Assembly (NCBI GenBank): GCA_009786925.1
Contig: WRGY01000124.1
Location: forward strand, 1-64,000
Source of the DNA: Defluviitaleaceae bacterium
Lineage (GTDB): Bacteria > Bacillota > Clostridia > Lachnospirales > WQUN01
Reading direction: 5' to 3'
Length of the DNA: 64,000 nucleotides
Under the pieces are notes generated by a model. That model saw only the letters and a list, made by a program, of their open reading frames with translations. It was not told the DNA's origin and searched no databases. Below, piece by piece: positions 52,443 through 60,411 of the stretch; positions within the stretch are counted from its first letter, which is position 1, and the number at the start of each line of letters is the position of its first letter. Made by a program: the position numbers and the translations under genes.

Positions 52443-53128
52443 ACCAATCTCCGCTTTCCGCCATAAAGCAAAAACATAATTGTGAACAAAGCCATGGCGA
52501 GTATCGCAAGCCAGTACGTACCGGTCGCACCATGGGCAATAAGCTCATTGATGCTGCGTACAGCCCACTGACCCGGCAAAATTGCACCCAGATAATAAAG
52601 TATGTCAGGCAATGATGACAAGCCGATTAAAAATCCACCGAGGAAAGTCGCAAAAGTAAGAAGCGCAATAAATGCCGCGCTCGATGACTCTTTGTTCTTA
52701 AAAACACAGCTCCATGCAAATGACATCCCTATGGTAGAAGCCGACAACATACTATAGCTGAGCGCAAGCAATGCCGCAAATTCGATTTGCCAGCCATGTA
52801 TAATCACACCAAGCACACAGACTATAATAGCCTGTAGCATAGCAGGAATCATAGAGGCAAAGAAATTTTGTACCAGATAACTGCGCATGGAAACAGGGCC
52901 GCATAAAATCCTCATGAGTACACCGGTCATTTTATCTTCCTGTATGCTCTTTGCCATATAAAATGAGCCTACCATAATCATCAATGCGATGAGCAAAAAC
53001 CCCAAGGATGCATCATCAAAAATCCCTCTGGCAAACAATATAAGCACAATCGGTAAGCCTAAGTTTGCAACAAGTGACACAATGTTTAGCCCTCGGCGGA
53101 AGGCATATTTAAAAACAGTCAGATTCAT
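52439..53128 (-). CDS. ABC-2 type permease 2
   Basis: 229 residues, six hydrophobic segments, with MAKSIQEDKMTGVLMRILCG then PVSMRSYLVQNFFASMIPAM, the coupling segment of YhgE/ABC-2 exporters. It overlaps the first permease gene and the kinase gene by 4 bp each. It probably forms a heterodimer with the 269-residue permease. Confidence 0.9.
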   Translation of the reverse strand: MNLTVFKYAFRRGLNIVSLVANLGLPIVLILFARGIFDDASLGFLLIALMIMVGSFYMAKSIQEDKMTGVLMRILCGPVSMRSYLVQNFFASMIPAMLQAIIVCVLGVIIHGWQIEFAALLALSYSMLSASTIGMSFAWSCVFKNKESSSAAFIALLTFATFLGGFLIGLSSLPDILYYLGAILPGQWAVRSINELIAHGATGTYWLAILAMALFTIMFLLYGGKRRLV

Positions 53129-53934
53129 AGAGGCCGCCTCCTTTGTACCATATATACTGCGGCTGTGAGAATCACGCTAATAGCAACGAGTATGCCGATA
53201 TTTATGAACGCCCTGCCCATGTCGAGATTAACAAGTCCAATGTCTGTCAAAATCTGAAAAGTTTCAGACCCCGGCTCTGCGGCAAAGGTACCCGAGTAAA
53301 AAATCGCGTTAAGCCCAAGGGTATAGGGTGTGTAGTGTTGGAAAAACCTGTCAACTGACTCACCGAGGCTAAAACCCATAATCAACCTACCCGCAAAAAT
53401 CTGCATAGCAAAACCTGATACCATGATAATGGCCTCTGTCGTGGATTTTTTCTTGAAGAATATAAACAGCAAGATGCCAAACATCTGTGCCATAAACGAC
53501 AGTATTAGCATGACAATGAAAACAACACCAAGGTTAAACATATAAACGTTGAACAGGAAATAGCTAACCACCAACAGCACCGCGCCGCTAACCATAGAAA
53601 ATATAACCGCCGCTATGGTGGCCGCAAAAATATAGTGGAAGAAGCTCCTGGGTGCTGCCATCAAACGCCAACGCCTCCCACCCATGACATCCGCGTGGAG
53701 GTAATCAATGATAGTGGAGCTACTAAAAATCTGAAACAGAATCAAAATAGACATAACAATGCTGGATGCGATGACATTATAGCCATTTAACATATGGGCA
53801 TCACCCTGGGTATTTGCCGAAAATATCATATAGTTTAGTCCACTAATCGCAAGCGGCAAAAGCCCATATACAAAGAGCATAATTTTGTCACGCAGTACAC
53901 GATTTAGATAATGTTTAATCATAATCAGGAACAT
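53125..53934 (-). CDS. ABC-2 type permease 1
   Basis: 269 residues. First helix at about 18-38, a larger loop, then five more hydrophobic segments; DYLHADVMGGRRWRLMAAPR precedes the second membrane block as in ABC-2 permeases. It starts 12 bp after the ATPase gene. Substrate unknown; similar sets with a NarL-type pair often respond to peptides or membrane-active compounds. Confidence 0.9.
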   Translation of the reverse strand: MFLIMIKHYLNRVLRDKIMLFVYGLLPLAISGLNYMIFSANTQGDAHMLNGYNVIASSIVMSILILFQIFSSSTIIDYLHADVMGGRRWRLMAAPRSFFHYIFAATIAAVIFSMVSGAVLLVVSYFLFNVYMFNLGVVFIVMLILSFMAQMFGILLFIFFKKKSTTEAIIMVSGFAMQIFAGRLIMGFSLGESVDRFFQHYTPYTLGLNAIFYSGTFAAEPGSETFQILTDIGLVNLDMGRAFINIGILVAISVILTAAVYMVQRRRPL

Positions 53935-53946
53935 ATCCCCTACCCC

Positions 53947-54885
53947 CTATTCTTCGTCACGGAGTTTTTTGCCCGTTAAGGTCAAAAAAACATCTTCGAG
54001 GGTTGGTTTTTCGTCGGTGATGGATTTTACGCCACCATGACGCATTGCTATTTCCATTACTCTGTTGAGATTGCCACTATCGGCAGTAGAAACAATAACA
54101 TAGTCATTGCCATTTACTTTTACGTCTTTTACACCTGATACGGCCTTTATTTCTTCGGTCAGTCCAGTGCTTGCAGTTGCGGCAGTCATACGGATTGTAT
54201 CCTCATGTTGCATACCGCCTACGAGTTCTTCGAGTGTGCCGCCGGCTATAATCCGACCGGAGTCCATGATTTGGATTTGGTTGCAGATGGCTTGCACTTC
54301 TTCCATGTAATGTGTCGTGTAAAGTACTGTTGCACCCTCTGACGCGATTTGCTTTACAGATTCCAAGATATGATTGCGCGATTGTGGGTCTATGCCCACT
54401 GTAGGCTCATCCATGATAATAAACTCGGGGCGGTGAACAAGCGCGCAACCGATGTTTAAACGCCTCTGCATACCACCGCTAAACTTGCCCGGCTTCTTTT
54501 TTGCATGTTCTTTTAGGCCGATAAAATCAAGTACGCGGCTTACGTTTTGATTTAGCTCGTTTCCGCCAAGTCCGTAGAGTTGTCCAAAGTAGCGGAGATT
54601 TTCTTCTGCTGACAGGTCTGTAAAAACTGTGATTTCTTGCGTGACAATACCCATGCGGCGGCGTATTTCCAGATTTTTTGTCGTCTGTTTTTTTCCGAAA
54701 ATCGTGATTTCGCCGTGGTCTATGTCAAGCAGTCCACTAAGGGCTCGTATGGATGTTGTCTTGCCCGCGCCGTTCGGCCCGAGCAGTCCAAGGATGTCAC
54801 CCTGTTTTATCTCCAAGTCCAGATGGTCTACCGCGGTAAAATCCCCGTAACGTTTTACTACTTTTTTCATGCTTGCAATACTCAT
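53947..54885 (-). CDS. ABC transporter ATP-binding protein, ABC-2 exporter type
   Basis: 312 residues. Walker A LLGLLGPNGAGKTTSIRALS near 38, signature FSGGMQRRLNIGCALV near 138, Walker B FIIMDEPTVGIDPQSRN near 158 and a C-terminal extension (about 220-310) as in drug or bacteriocin exporters of the CcmA/NatA type. AAGGAGTG precedes the start and lies inside a hairpin (54888-54927). Confidence 0.95.
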   Translation of the reverse strand: MSIASMKKVVKRYGDFTAVDHLDLEIKQGDILGLLGPNGAGKTTSIRALSGLLDIDHGEITIFGKKQTTKNLEIRRRMGIVTQEITVFTDLSAEENLRYFGQLYGLGGNELNQNVSRVLDFIGLKEHAKKKPGKFSGGMQRRLNIGCALVHRPEFIIMDEPTVGIDPQSRNHILESVKQIASEGATVLYTTHYMEEVQAICNQIQIMDSGRIIAGGTLEELVGGMQHEDTIRMTAATASTGLTEEIKAVSGVKDVKVNGNDYVIVSTADSGNLNRVMEIAMRHGGVKSITDEKPTLEDVFLTLTGKKLRDEE

Positions 54886-54887
54886 AA

Positions 54888-54927
54888 AAAATCACTCCTT
54901 TAATTTATTATGCCACGGAGTGATTTT
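54888..54927 (-). promoter_or_regulatory. Hairpin that pairs with the ribosome binding site of the ABC ATPase gene
   Basis: On the minus strand AAAATCACTCC (54927-54917) and GGAGTGATTTT (54898-54888) form a perfect 11-bp stem with an 18-nt loop. The downstream arm contains the GGAG of the Shine-Dalgarno and is followed by further Ts, so it can also act as a terminator for the upstream histidine kinase operon. Confidence 0.6.
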
Positions 54928-54945
54928 GTATAGTAGTTACATTTG

Positions 54946-56595
54946 TCACTTTTTTAAAACGTTGGTGATTAGGTGGAATACTTCGTTGATGTTAATCGGT
55001 TTCCCTACATGGCCGTCCATTCCGAGCTTTAGATAAAGCTCCACATCATCACGTAAAACATTCGCTGTCATCGCTATTATCGGTACATCTTTTGCCGATG
55101 GATGGGGCAATGAGCGGATTTCTACAGTTGCTTCGCAACCGCTTTTTTCAGGCATTTGTATATCCATAAATATGAGGTCGTATGCTTCGGGGTTTTCATT
55201 GTAGATTTTTACGACCTCTTCGCCATTTTCTGCACAAGTTATTCTTACCCCCGTAGGCTCCAGAAGGGTTAGAATAATTTCACGGTTTATTTCTATATCC
55301 TCGGCGATTAGGATATGATAGCCTTTTAGATTTGGAATTTCGTCAATTTCGACATCATCATCTTCTTGAAAGTATCCGCGTTGGATTTGTACGGTGAACG
55401 AAAACACCGAGCCTTTGCCCGGCTCTGACTCTATGCCTATTTTTCCGCCCATCATCTCTACGATTGTTTTTGTGATGGCGAGTCCAAGCCCGGTGCCACT
55501 GTAGCTCTTTGCAAGATTTACATTTGCTTTTCTAAAAGACTCAAAGAGGCTTTTTTGTTGCTCATGGCTTATGCCTATGCCTGTATCTTGCACAAGAATT
55601 TGCAATGTACAAACCTTGTCCTCTATTTTCAATAACTTTGCTTTTAGTGAGATACTGCCGTGACGTGGGGTAAATTTTACTGCATTACCAAGCAAATTTA
55701 TAATAGCCTGTGCAAGCCGCTGGTCATCGCCATACATAAATCTGGGGATATGCGGGTCAATAGTCGTGGTGAAGGTTTGCTCCTTGTCTCCCGAAGAAAA
55801 TGAAATCATATCTTGTACATGCTCCATCATTTTTTTGAAGCTAAATTTCTTTGGAGCAAGTTCGAATCTACCTGTGTCAATTTTGGACATATCCAATATA
55901 TCGTTTACTACACCAAGCAGATGTGTGGACGCACTCTCTATGCGCTTTAGTGTGTAGTGGGCTTTTTCGAGTTCTTCAGAAGTTTTTCCGATGGTGGTCA
56001 TGCCGATAATAGCATTGAGCGGTGTGCGTATTTCGTGGCTCATGCTCGACAAAAACATTGCTTTTGCCATCACGGCATTAGAATATTTTTTAGCAAAAAT
56101 ATAAAGCACCGCGTGCATACCTACCATAACAAAAAATCCTGTATACTCCTGCCCTGTAGTAAACCTTTCGCCCATCAGCGGCATACCTAATACAAAGAGC
56201 ATAAAGCACTGTACGGCGGCGACTGTAGAGATATAAATTACATATCCCCTTTTTTTCATATATGTAAGCGAAAGCATACCGCCGATTAATGTGTATGAAA
56301 ACACCAAAAAATCGCCGTCAAAATGTACTACACCCCACATCATCCAAAACATAAGTGAAATAGGCGTTAAGAAGGCGAGGGTATCAATTTTTAAACTACT
56401 CCGCTCCAAAATAACATAGGTGATAATCATACCAACACTAAGCACGGTACGGACAACAATATAGTCAATGTAAAAATTTAAAACGTAGTAGATAGTAGAG
56501 ACAATCAAAAACGCAATCAGCAGCAAAAAAATATGCGGCGCGGTGTTGTTTTTCTCCGCACCTTTAAAGATATATTTTTTTACAAAGTTAACCAT
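54946..56595 (-). CDS. Membrane-bound hybrid histidine kinase with receiver
   Basis: 549 residues. About six membrane segments in the first 175 residues with no large outer loop, then HisKA with FLSSMSHEIRTPLNAIIGMT (phospho-His near residue 188), HATPase (QAIINLLGNAVKFTPRHGSI; QDTGIGIS; GTGLGLAITKTIV) and a receiver near 430-545 (HILIAEDIEINREIILTLLE, DLIFMDIQMPEKSGCEATVE, AMTANVL). It begins 2 bp after the GTPase gene, so it is the last gene of the tubulin/GTPase operon and perhaps its sensor. No HPt domain or output is visible. Confidence 0.92.
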   Translation of the reverse strand: MVNFVKKYIFKGAEKNNTAPHIFLLLIAFLIVSTIYYVLNFYIDYIVVRTVLSVGMIITYVILERSSLKIDTLAFLTPISLMFWMMWGVVHFDGDFLVFSYTLIGGMLSLTYMKKRGYVIYISTVAAVQCFMLFVLGMPLMGERFTTGQEYTGFFVMVGMHAVLYIFAKKYSNAVMAKAMFLSSMSHEIRTPLNAIIGMTTIGKTSEELEKAHYTLKRIESASTHLLGVVNDILDMSKIDTGRFELAPKKFSFKKMMEHVQDMISFSSGDKEQTFTTTIDPHIPRFMYGDDQRLAQAIINLLGNAVKFTPRHGSISLKAKLLKIEDKVCTLQILVQDTGIGISHEQQKSLFESFRKANVNLAKSYSGTGLGLAITKTIVEMMGGKIGIESEPGKGSVFSFTVQIQRGYFQEDDDVEIDEIPNLKGYHILIAEDIEINREIILTLLEPTGVRITCAENGEEVVKIYNENPEAYDLIFMDIQMPEKSGCEATVEIRSLPHPSAKDVPIIAMTANVLRDDVELYLKLGMDGHVGKPININEVFHLITNVLKK

Positions 56596-56597
56596 GA

Positions 56598-57992
56598 CTA
56601 TCGCCCTGCAAAAAACGCAAATACGCGCTGGAGGAATGTTAATTTTTCTACAGTCTTTTGGGTGTATGGAGAGTATGTTCTGTTTTCGAATTTAAGCATA
56701 TGCCTGTGCCGCATGAGTATCCAGTAGAATGCTTCTTTTACGCGGAAAGGCTCCAACGGGCCGTCAACATAGCCTTTTTCTATTGTTTCGTTGGTATCGG
56801 GGTCAGAGATTTGTTCTACCATGGGCTTTTTGCCCAAGCTGGACACGGCAAAGCAACTTACCGTTTTAAAACATCCCAGTGCATTGTTTAAAATACGCTC
56901 TTCACCCAGATATGCCAAAAGTTCGCGAACTTCTTGGTTGAGTCCTTTTACACTGCGCATATTTACCGCACCTGCATGTTGCTCATCTGCGAAGAGATGC
57001 TGTATGCGATTTTCGGGCTTATTGTGAAAAAAGTCAAGATTAACAAAGCTCAACAAGTCTGCCTTAGAGAGCAGGAGTGCCATGGGGATGGAGCTTTTTT
57101 CGCGCTCAAGTCCAAGGAAATAATTGTATAGCGTATTAAAAATCTGCTGGTTAGAATTTTCTTCGGGGATTGCGTCAATAAGCGATGAATCAGAAAAGCG
57201 AAACAAATCAGATAGTTTATTAAAATTGGTGGGGTCAACCAAAAAGATTAGCCCTGACGAGTCCTTGATATTAAATCCATTTTGTCTGATGCCGGCATCA
57301 TCACGCAAGTCCTCGCCCGCAATATCATAAAAGATAATGTCAATCGTGTTTTCTTCCATCACGCCTTCTTCATTTTTGTGTCTGTACCAAAAGTTGAAGG
57401 CGTATGGCGGGATTTTTTTGCGCTTTGTAGAACTGACCAGCTCATGGTTTTTTAAAAGCGGCTTTTGATAGTTTTCATAGAAAGACTCGCGCACCTGCGT
57501 GTCACCGATAAATGTAAGCTTTGACGGAAAGTCCATATTGTTTTCCAGCTCAGAAATAAGCACAGTCAAAAACACCGATTTTCCTACGCGAGCGTCACCC
57601 AGTATAGAAATAAGCAGGGTTTCGCGTATGCCGTAGCCTATGGGCAGGTCATTGTGACAGTTTGGGCAGAGACGTTTTTCACAGATAATTTTTTTGCCAT
57701 CGGGTGATGTGTAGGTCACATGTTGTACAAATCCGTATTTTGCCAACTCTGTTTCATCATATTTTACTTCAGGATTGCTTATTTCTATTGCGGGTGGTTG
57801 CATTGCCTTTGATGTTGCTTCCTTTTCTGTGACTTGCAAAACATCTGTTTGGTAGTCGTAAAGCAACTCGTCAAGCTCCAGGCCGTCTTTTGTTTTCTTT
57901 TTGCCCTTTACCGCAGGCAGGCGAAAATCCGCCTCATTGGGGTGGAAGCGGTGACAGCAAAATGGGCATATTACGCTTTCGACTTTTTTCAT
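56598..57992 (-). CDS. Zinc-ribbon GTPase, double-GTPase (DO-GTPase2)-like
   Basis: 464 residues from the ATG at 57992; the ATG at 58001 is too close to the AAGGTGG site. Two CxxC pairs (CPFC at 9-12 and CPNC at 109-112) suggest a zinc ribbon. The P-loop is ILGDARVGKSVFLTVL at 130-145, the switch-II-like motif FYDIAGEDLRDD near 225 and LLLSKADLL near 300 stands for NKxD. The arrangement fits the TRAFAC-like double-GTPase family predicted in bacterial conflict systems. It is encoded 15 bp after the 207-residue protein in a tight operon with a tubulin-like gene. GTPase is well supported, the family name less so. Confidence 0.8.
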   Translation of the reverse strand: MKKVESVICPFCCHRFHPNEADFRLPAVKGKKKTKDGLELDELLYDYQTDVLQVTEKEATSKAMQPPAIEISNPEVKYDETELAKYGFVQHVTYTSPDGKKIICEKRLCPNCHNDLPIGYGIRETLLISILGDARVGKSVFLTVLISELENNMDFPSKLTFIGDTQVRESFYENYQKPLLKNHELVSSTKRKKIPPYAFNFWYRHKNEEGVMEENTIDIIFYDIAGEDLRDDAGIRQNGFNIKDSSGLIFLVDPTNFNKLSDLFRFSDSSLIDAIPEENSNQQIFNTLYNYFLGLEREKSSIPMALLLSKADLLSFVNLDFFHNKPENRIQHLFADEQHAGAVNMRSVKGLNQEVRELLAYLGEERILNNALGCFKTVSCFAVSSLGKKPMVEQISDPDTNETIEKGYVDGPLEPFRVKEAFYWILMRHRHMLKFENRTYSPYTQKTVEKLTFLQRVFAFFAGR

Positions 57993-58007
57993 AGCTAACA
58001 TACCACC

Positions 58008-58631
58008 TTATACTAAATTGAATAAATGCGAATAATTTTTGTCCAAAATGTATTTTACTATACGGTCTTTTTCCAAAATGATACTGCATGTGCCGCTCAT
58101 TACCATGTAGTCTAGCTCGTACTCCCCTATTTTGCGCCCTTGCTCGTAGATGGCGTATTTTAAAACTTGGCTGACAGGTATCTGCGACTCGTCGGATACG
58201 GTAACGCGCAATGTAGCCTTGTGATACTGCCCAAGTGTAATCGGCGTATATGAAACACTTGCATTGATTGTTACTTTCTTAAACAGCCATTCGGTGACAT
58301 ATGCCGGTTTTACAATCGTTATTCCCTTATCCTCATTAAAAAATGCTGGTATGATGATATGCTTTTTTTTACCACTGGTTATGGGTTTTGTATAGCTGTT
58401 TGCGAGGTCGCGGGTGACTACATCATGCTTTCGGTCGCTTTTTGCCAAAAGCTCCTCTATTTCCGGAGCATCCTCTGTCTCGTATTCAAATACCAGCATA
58501 AGCTTTAGGTCGCGATTTTTTGGCCAATCCCATGACAATATGGCATTGTTTTTGTTGTCGATTGTCCACTCAAAGCGACGAAGCTTCATCGTATCATCTG
58601 ATGATGTTATAAAATTGTGCTTTTTAGCCAT
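58008..58631 (-). CDS. Unknown 207-aa protein of the tubulin/GTPase operon
   Basis: 207 residues, no signal peptide or membrane segment. FEWTIDNKNNAILSWDWPKN, then KKHIIIPAFFNEDKGITIVK and VSYTPITLGQYHKATLRVTV suggest two beta-sandwich (fibronectin/Ig-like) units. The N-terminus is acidic and basic in turn. No family recognised. It lies 7 bp after the 590-residue gene and 15 bp before the GTPase gene. A structural or adaptor role within the system is a guess. Confidence 0.75.
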   Translation of the reverse strand: MAKKHNFITSSDDTMKLRRFEWTIDNKNNAILSWDWPKNRDLKLMLVFEYETEDAPEIEELLAKSDRKHDVVTRDLANSYTKPITSGKKKHIIIPAFFNEDKGITIVKPAYVTEWLFKKVTINASVSYTPITLGQYHKATLRVTVSDESQIPVSQVLKYAIYEQGRKIGEYELDYMVMSGTCSIILEKDRIVKYILDKNYSHLFNLV

Positions 58632-58638
58632 TGCCTCG

Positions 58639-60411
58639 TCACCAATACAATTCGTCCAGATTAAACGCGCCCGCGTGATATAGTGCAGATACGTGGCTTT
58701 CGCTCGCGTTTTCGATTGAGAAGAGATTCATCCTGCCTTGACCGCGCTGTTCATAGCATTTTTTTGTCTCGAAGGCCTGTGCCGACGGTACATATAGGTT
58801 AGCCTCCGTATGCAGTTTTGCATAGCCCGTCTTTAGTCGGATGCCGAGATGATTGTTTTGTGCCACCCACTCACTTAATGCCTCTGCCGGTGGCTCGTCA
58901 CCGATTAACTCTTGCAGGATTTCCATGATGGGACGGCTAAACTCTTGCGATGTAATAATGTTTTTTTCTATGAAATCCATTAGCCGTTTTTTAAAACCGG
59001 AAAAATCATTTTTGTCGAAGTACTCCATCATTTCTCTATGCAAATCCTCGATTTGCGTCTTATGTGACGTAGCGTATGAAATAAATTTTTCCTGGAAATA
59101 GGATAATGCATTATTGCAAAAACCTTCGAACATCTTGTTTATTTCTTCTGCCTTTTTTTCTTGCTCGGATATTGTTTTGTTGATTTCGGACTCGTAGCGG
59201 CAGAGTTTTTTATGATACACAGATATTTTGCGCCGTTGGCGTTCCATGATTTTTATTTTATCTTTTATATGCTTTATGTCGTTTTGCTTGCGTAGATACT
59301 CATGTGCAATATTGTAGGGCAACAGCTCTTGGCTCTTCAGCGGAGAAAGGCGGCGTGTGATGTACTCGTCTCTTTCAGGGGGCTTTGCAAGCCAGTTTTT
59401 GCATTTTTCCTCTTCGGAATGCAGGACTGCGATTGCATTTTCTGTGTTTTCCCTTGCTGTTTTTTCAAAAAAACCGCCCTCGGATGTACAACGCAATAAG
59501 TCATAAATGCTTGTTGCTTGTGGTGCTATATTCTCCTCTTTAAAATCGGCTTCGTCCCAGTCATTATCAAGGCTGTCAAGCTTTAGACCAAAACATCTTT
59601 TTATCCACTGCCCGCGTGTTAGTGGGTCAGCATAGTTTGCATCCGGGATGGCAATACCATACAGATACTCCATGGTTTTTGTTGGATGCTTGGGCGGGAA
59701 CTCCGGTGTCTTTAGCTGTGGTGGTTGGTTTTGTATGTCGTATTTTAGTATTTCTGCCATAAGCAGAGATTTTAATGCGTCTTGCGGTATATTTAATTTT
59801 ACACTACCTGCTGTGAGAAAATCCCCGTTTCTTGCCGCACAGTTCTTGAGAAAAAACATTTCGCTGTAACGAGACGCGTCTGCCTCTGCTACATTTAAAC
59901 TCTGTGATGAGTTTTTAAAAAGTGTGAGCATCGCCATAGTCTGGGCAATTGTCTCTTTTTGTATAAAAGATGCTGTGCTTGTGAGGTTTGAAAGCAGATA
60001 TATGTTTAGTCCCTCACCCTTTATTTCGTCAAGCATTGCTATTGCAGATTTTCTTGTTTCGTCCGTCAGATTAGAATCATCAAACAGACAATACACATCC
60101 CCTAGTATGCCCGCGGGATATAGTGGCGAAAAAAATTTTTCTGCTGCGACAATCAAGTCAGGCAAGTTGAGTGCGGTGTCATCAGCGTTGATTAAAAAAT
60201 TAGCACGTAGTATGTCTGCTTTGTACACTCCTAAAAACTCTTGCCAAATACGTTTTACTTCTTTTTTAATGAAATCTTCGTCAAAATCCTGCGGAACTTT
60301 TATAAAACCAACGCCACTCATATAGTCAGAAATTGCGTCGGATAAAAACGGCAAAAACTCATGGCAACTGCCAAGACCCAACAAAACCACGGGATTATTT
60401 AGTGTTTTCAT
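58639..60411 (-). CDS. Unknown 590-aa protein, possibly a degenerate tubulin-like companion
   Basis: 590 residues from the ATG at 60411, which overlaps the stop of the tubulin-like gene (ATGA). The N-terminus NNPVVLLGLGSCHEFLPFLS mirrors the first strand and loop of the tubulin-like protein (DKPILILGLGGTGAEALIRV). NIYLLSNLTSTASFIQKETI at 136-155 occupies the place of the tubulin glycine-rich loop but lacks the glycines, so GTP binding is unlikely. Residues 370-430 are a strongly charged coiled-coil. The C-terminal 150 residues are unrecognised. It may be a nonfunctional-GTPase partner of the tubulin-like protein; this is inference from two short stretches. Confidence 0.75.
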   Translation of the reverse strand: MKTLNNPVVLLGLGSCHEFLPFLSDAISDYMSGVGFIKVPQDFDEDFIKKEVKRIWQEFLGVYKADILRANFLINADDTALNLPDLIVAAEKFFSPLYPAGILGDVYCLFDDSNLTDETRKSAIAMLDEIKGEGLNIYLLSNLTSTASFIQKETIAQTMAMLTLFKNSSQSLNVAEADASRYSEMFFLKNCAARNGDFLTAGSVKLNIPQDALKSLLMAEILKYDIQNQPPQLKTPEFPPKHPTKTMEYLYGIAIPDANYADPLTRGQWIKRCFGLKLDSLDNDWDEADFKEENIAPQATSIYDLLRCTSEGGFFEKTARENTENAIAVLHSEEEKCKNWLAKPPERDEYITRRLSPLKSQELLPYNIAHEYLRKQNDIKHIKDKIKIMERQRRKISVYHKKLCRYESEINKTISEQEKKAEEINKMFEGFCNNALSYFQEKFISYATSHKTQIEDLHREMMEYFDKNDFSGFKKRLMDFIEKNIITSQEFSRPIMEILQELIGDEPPAEALSEWVAQNNHLGIRLKTGYAKLHTEANLYVPSAQAFETKKCYEQRGQGRMNLFSIENASESHVSALYHAGAFNLDELYW

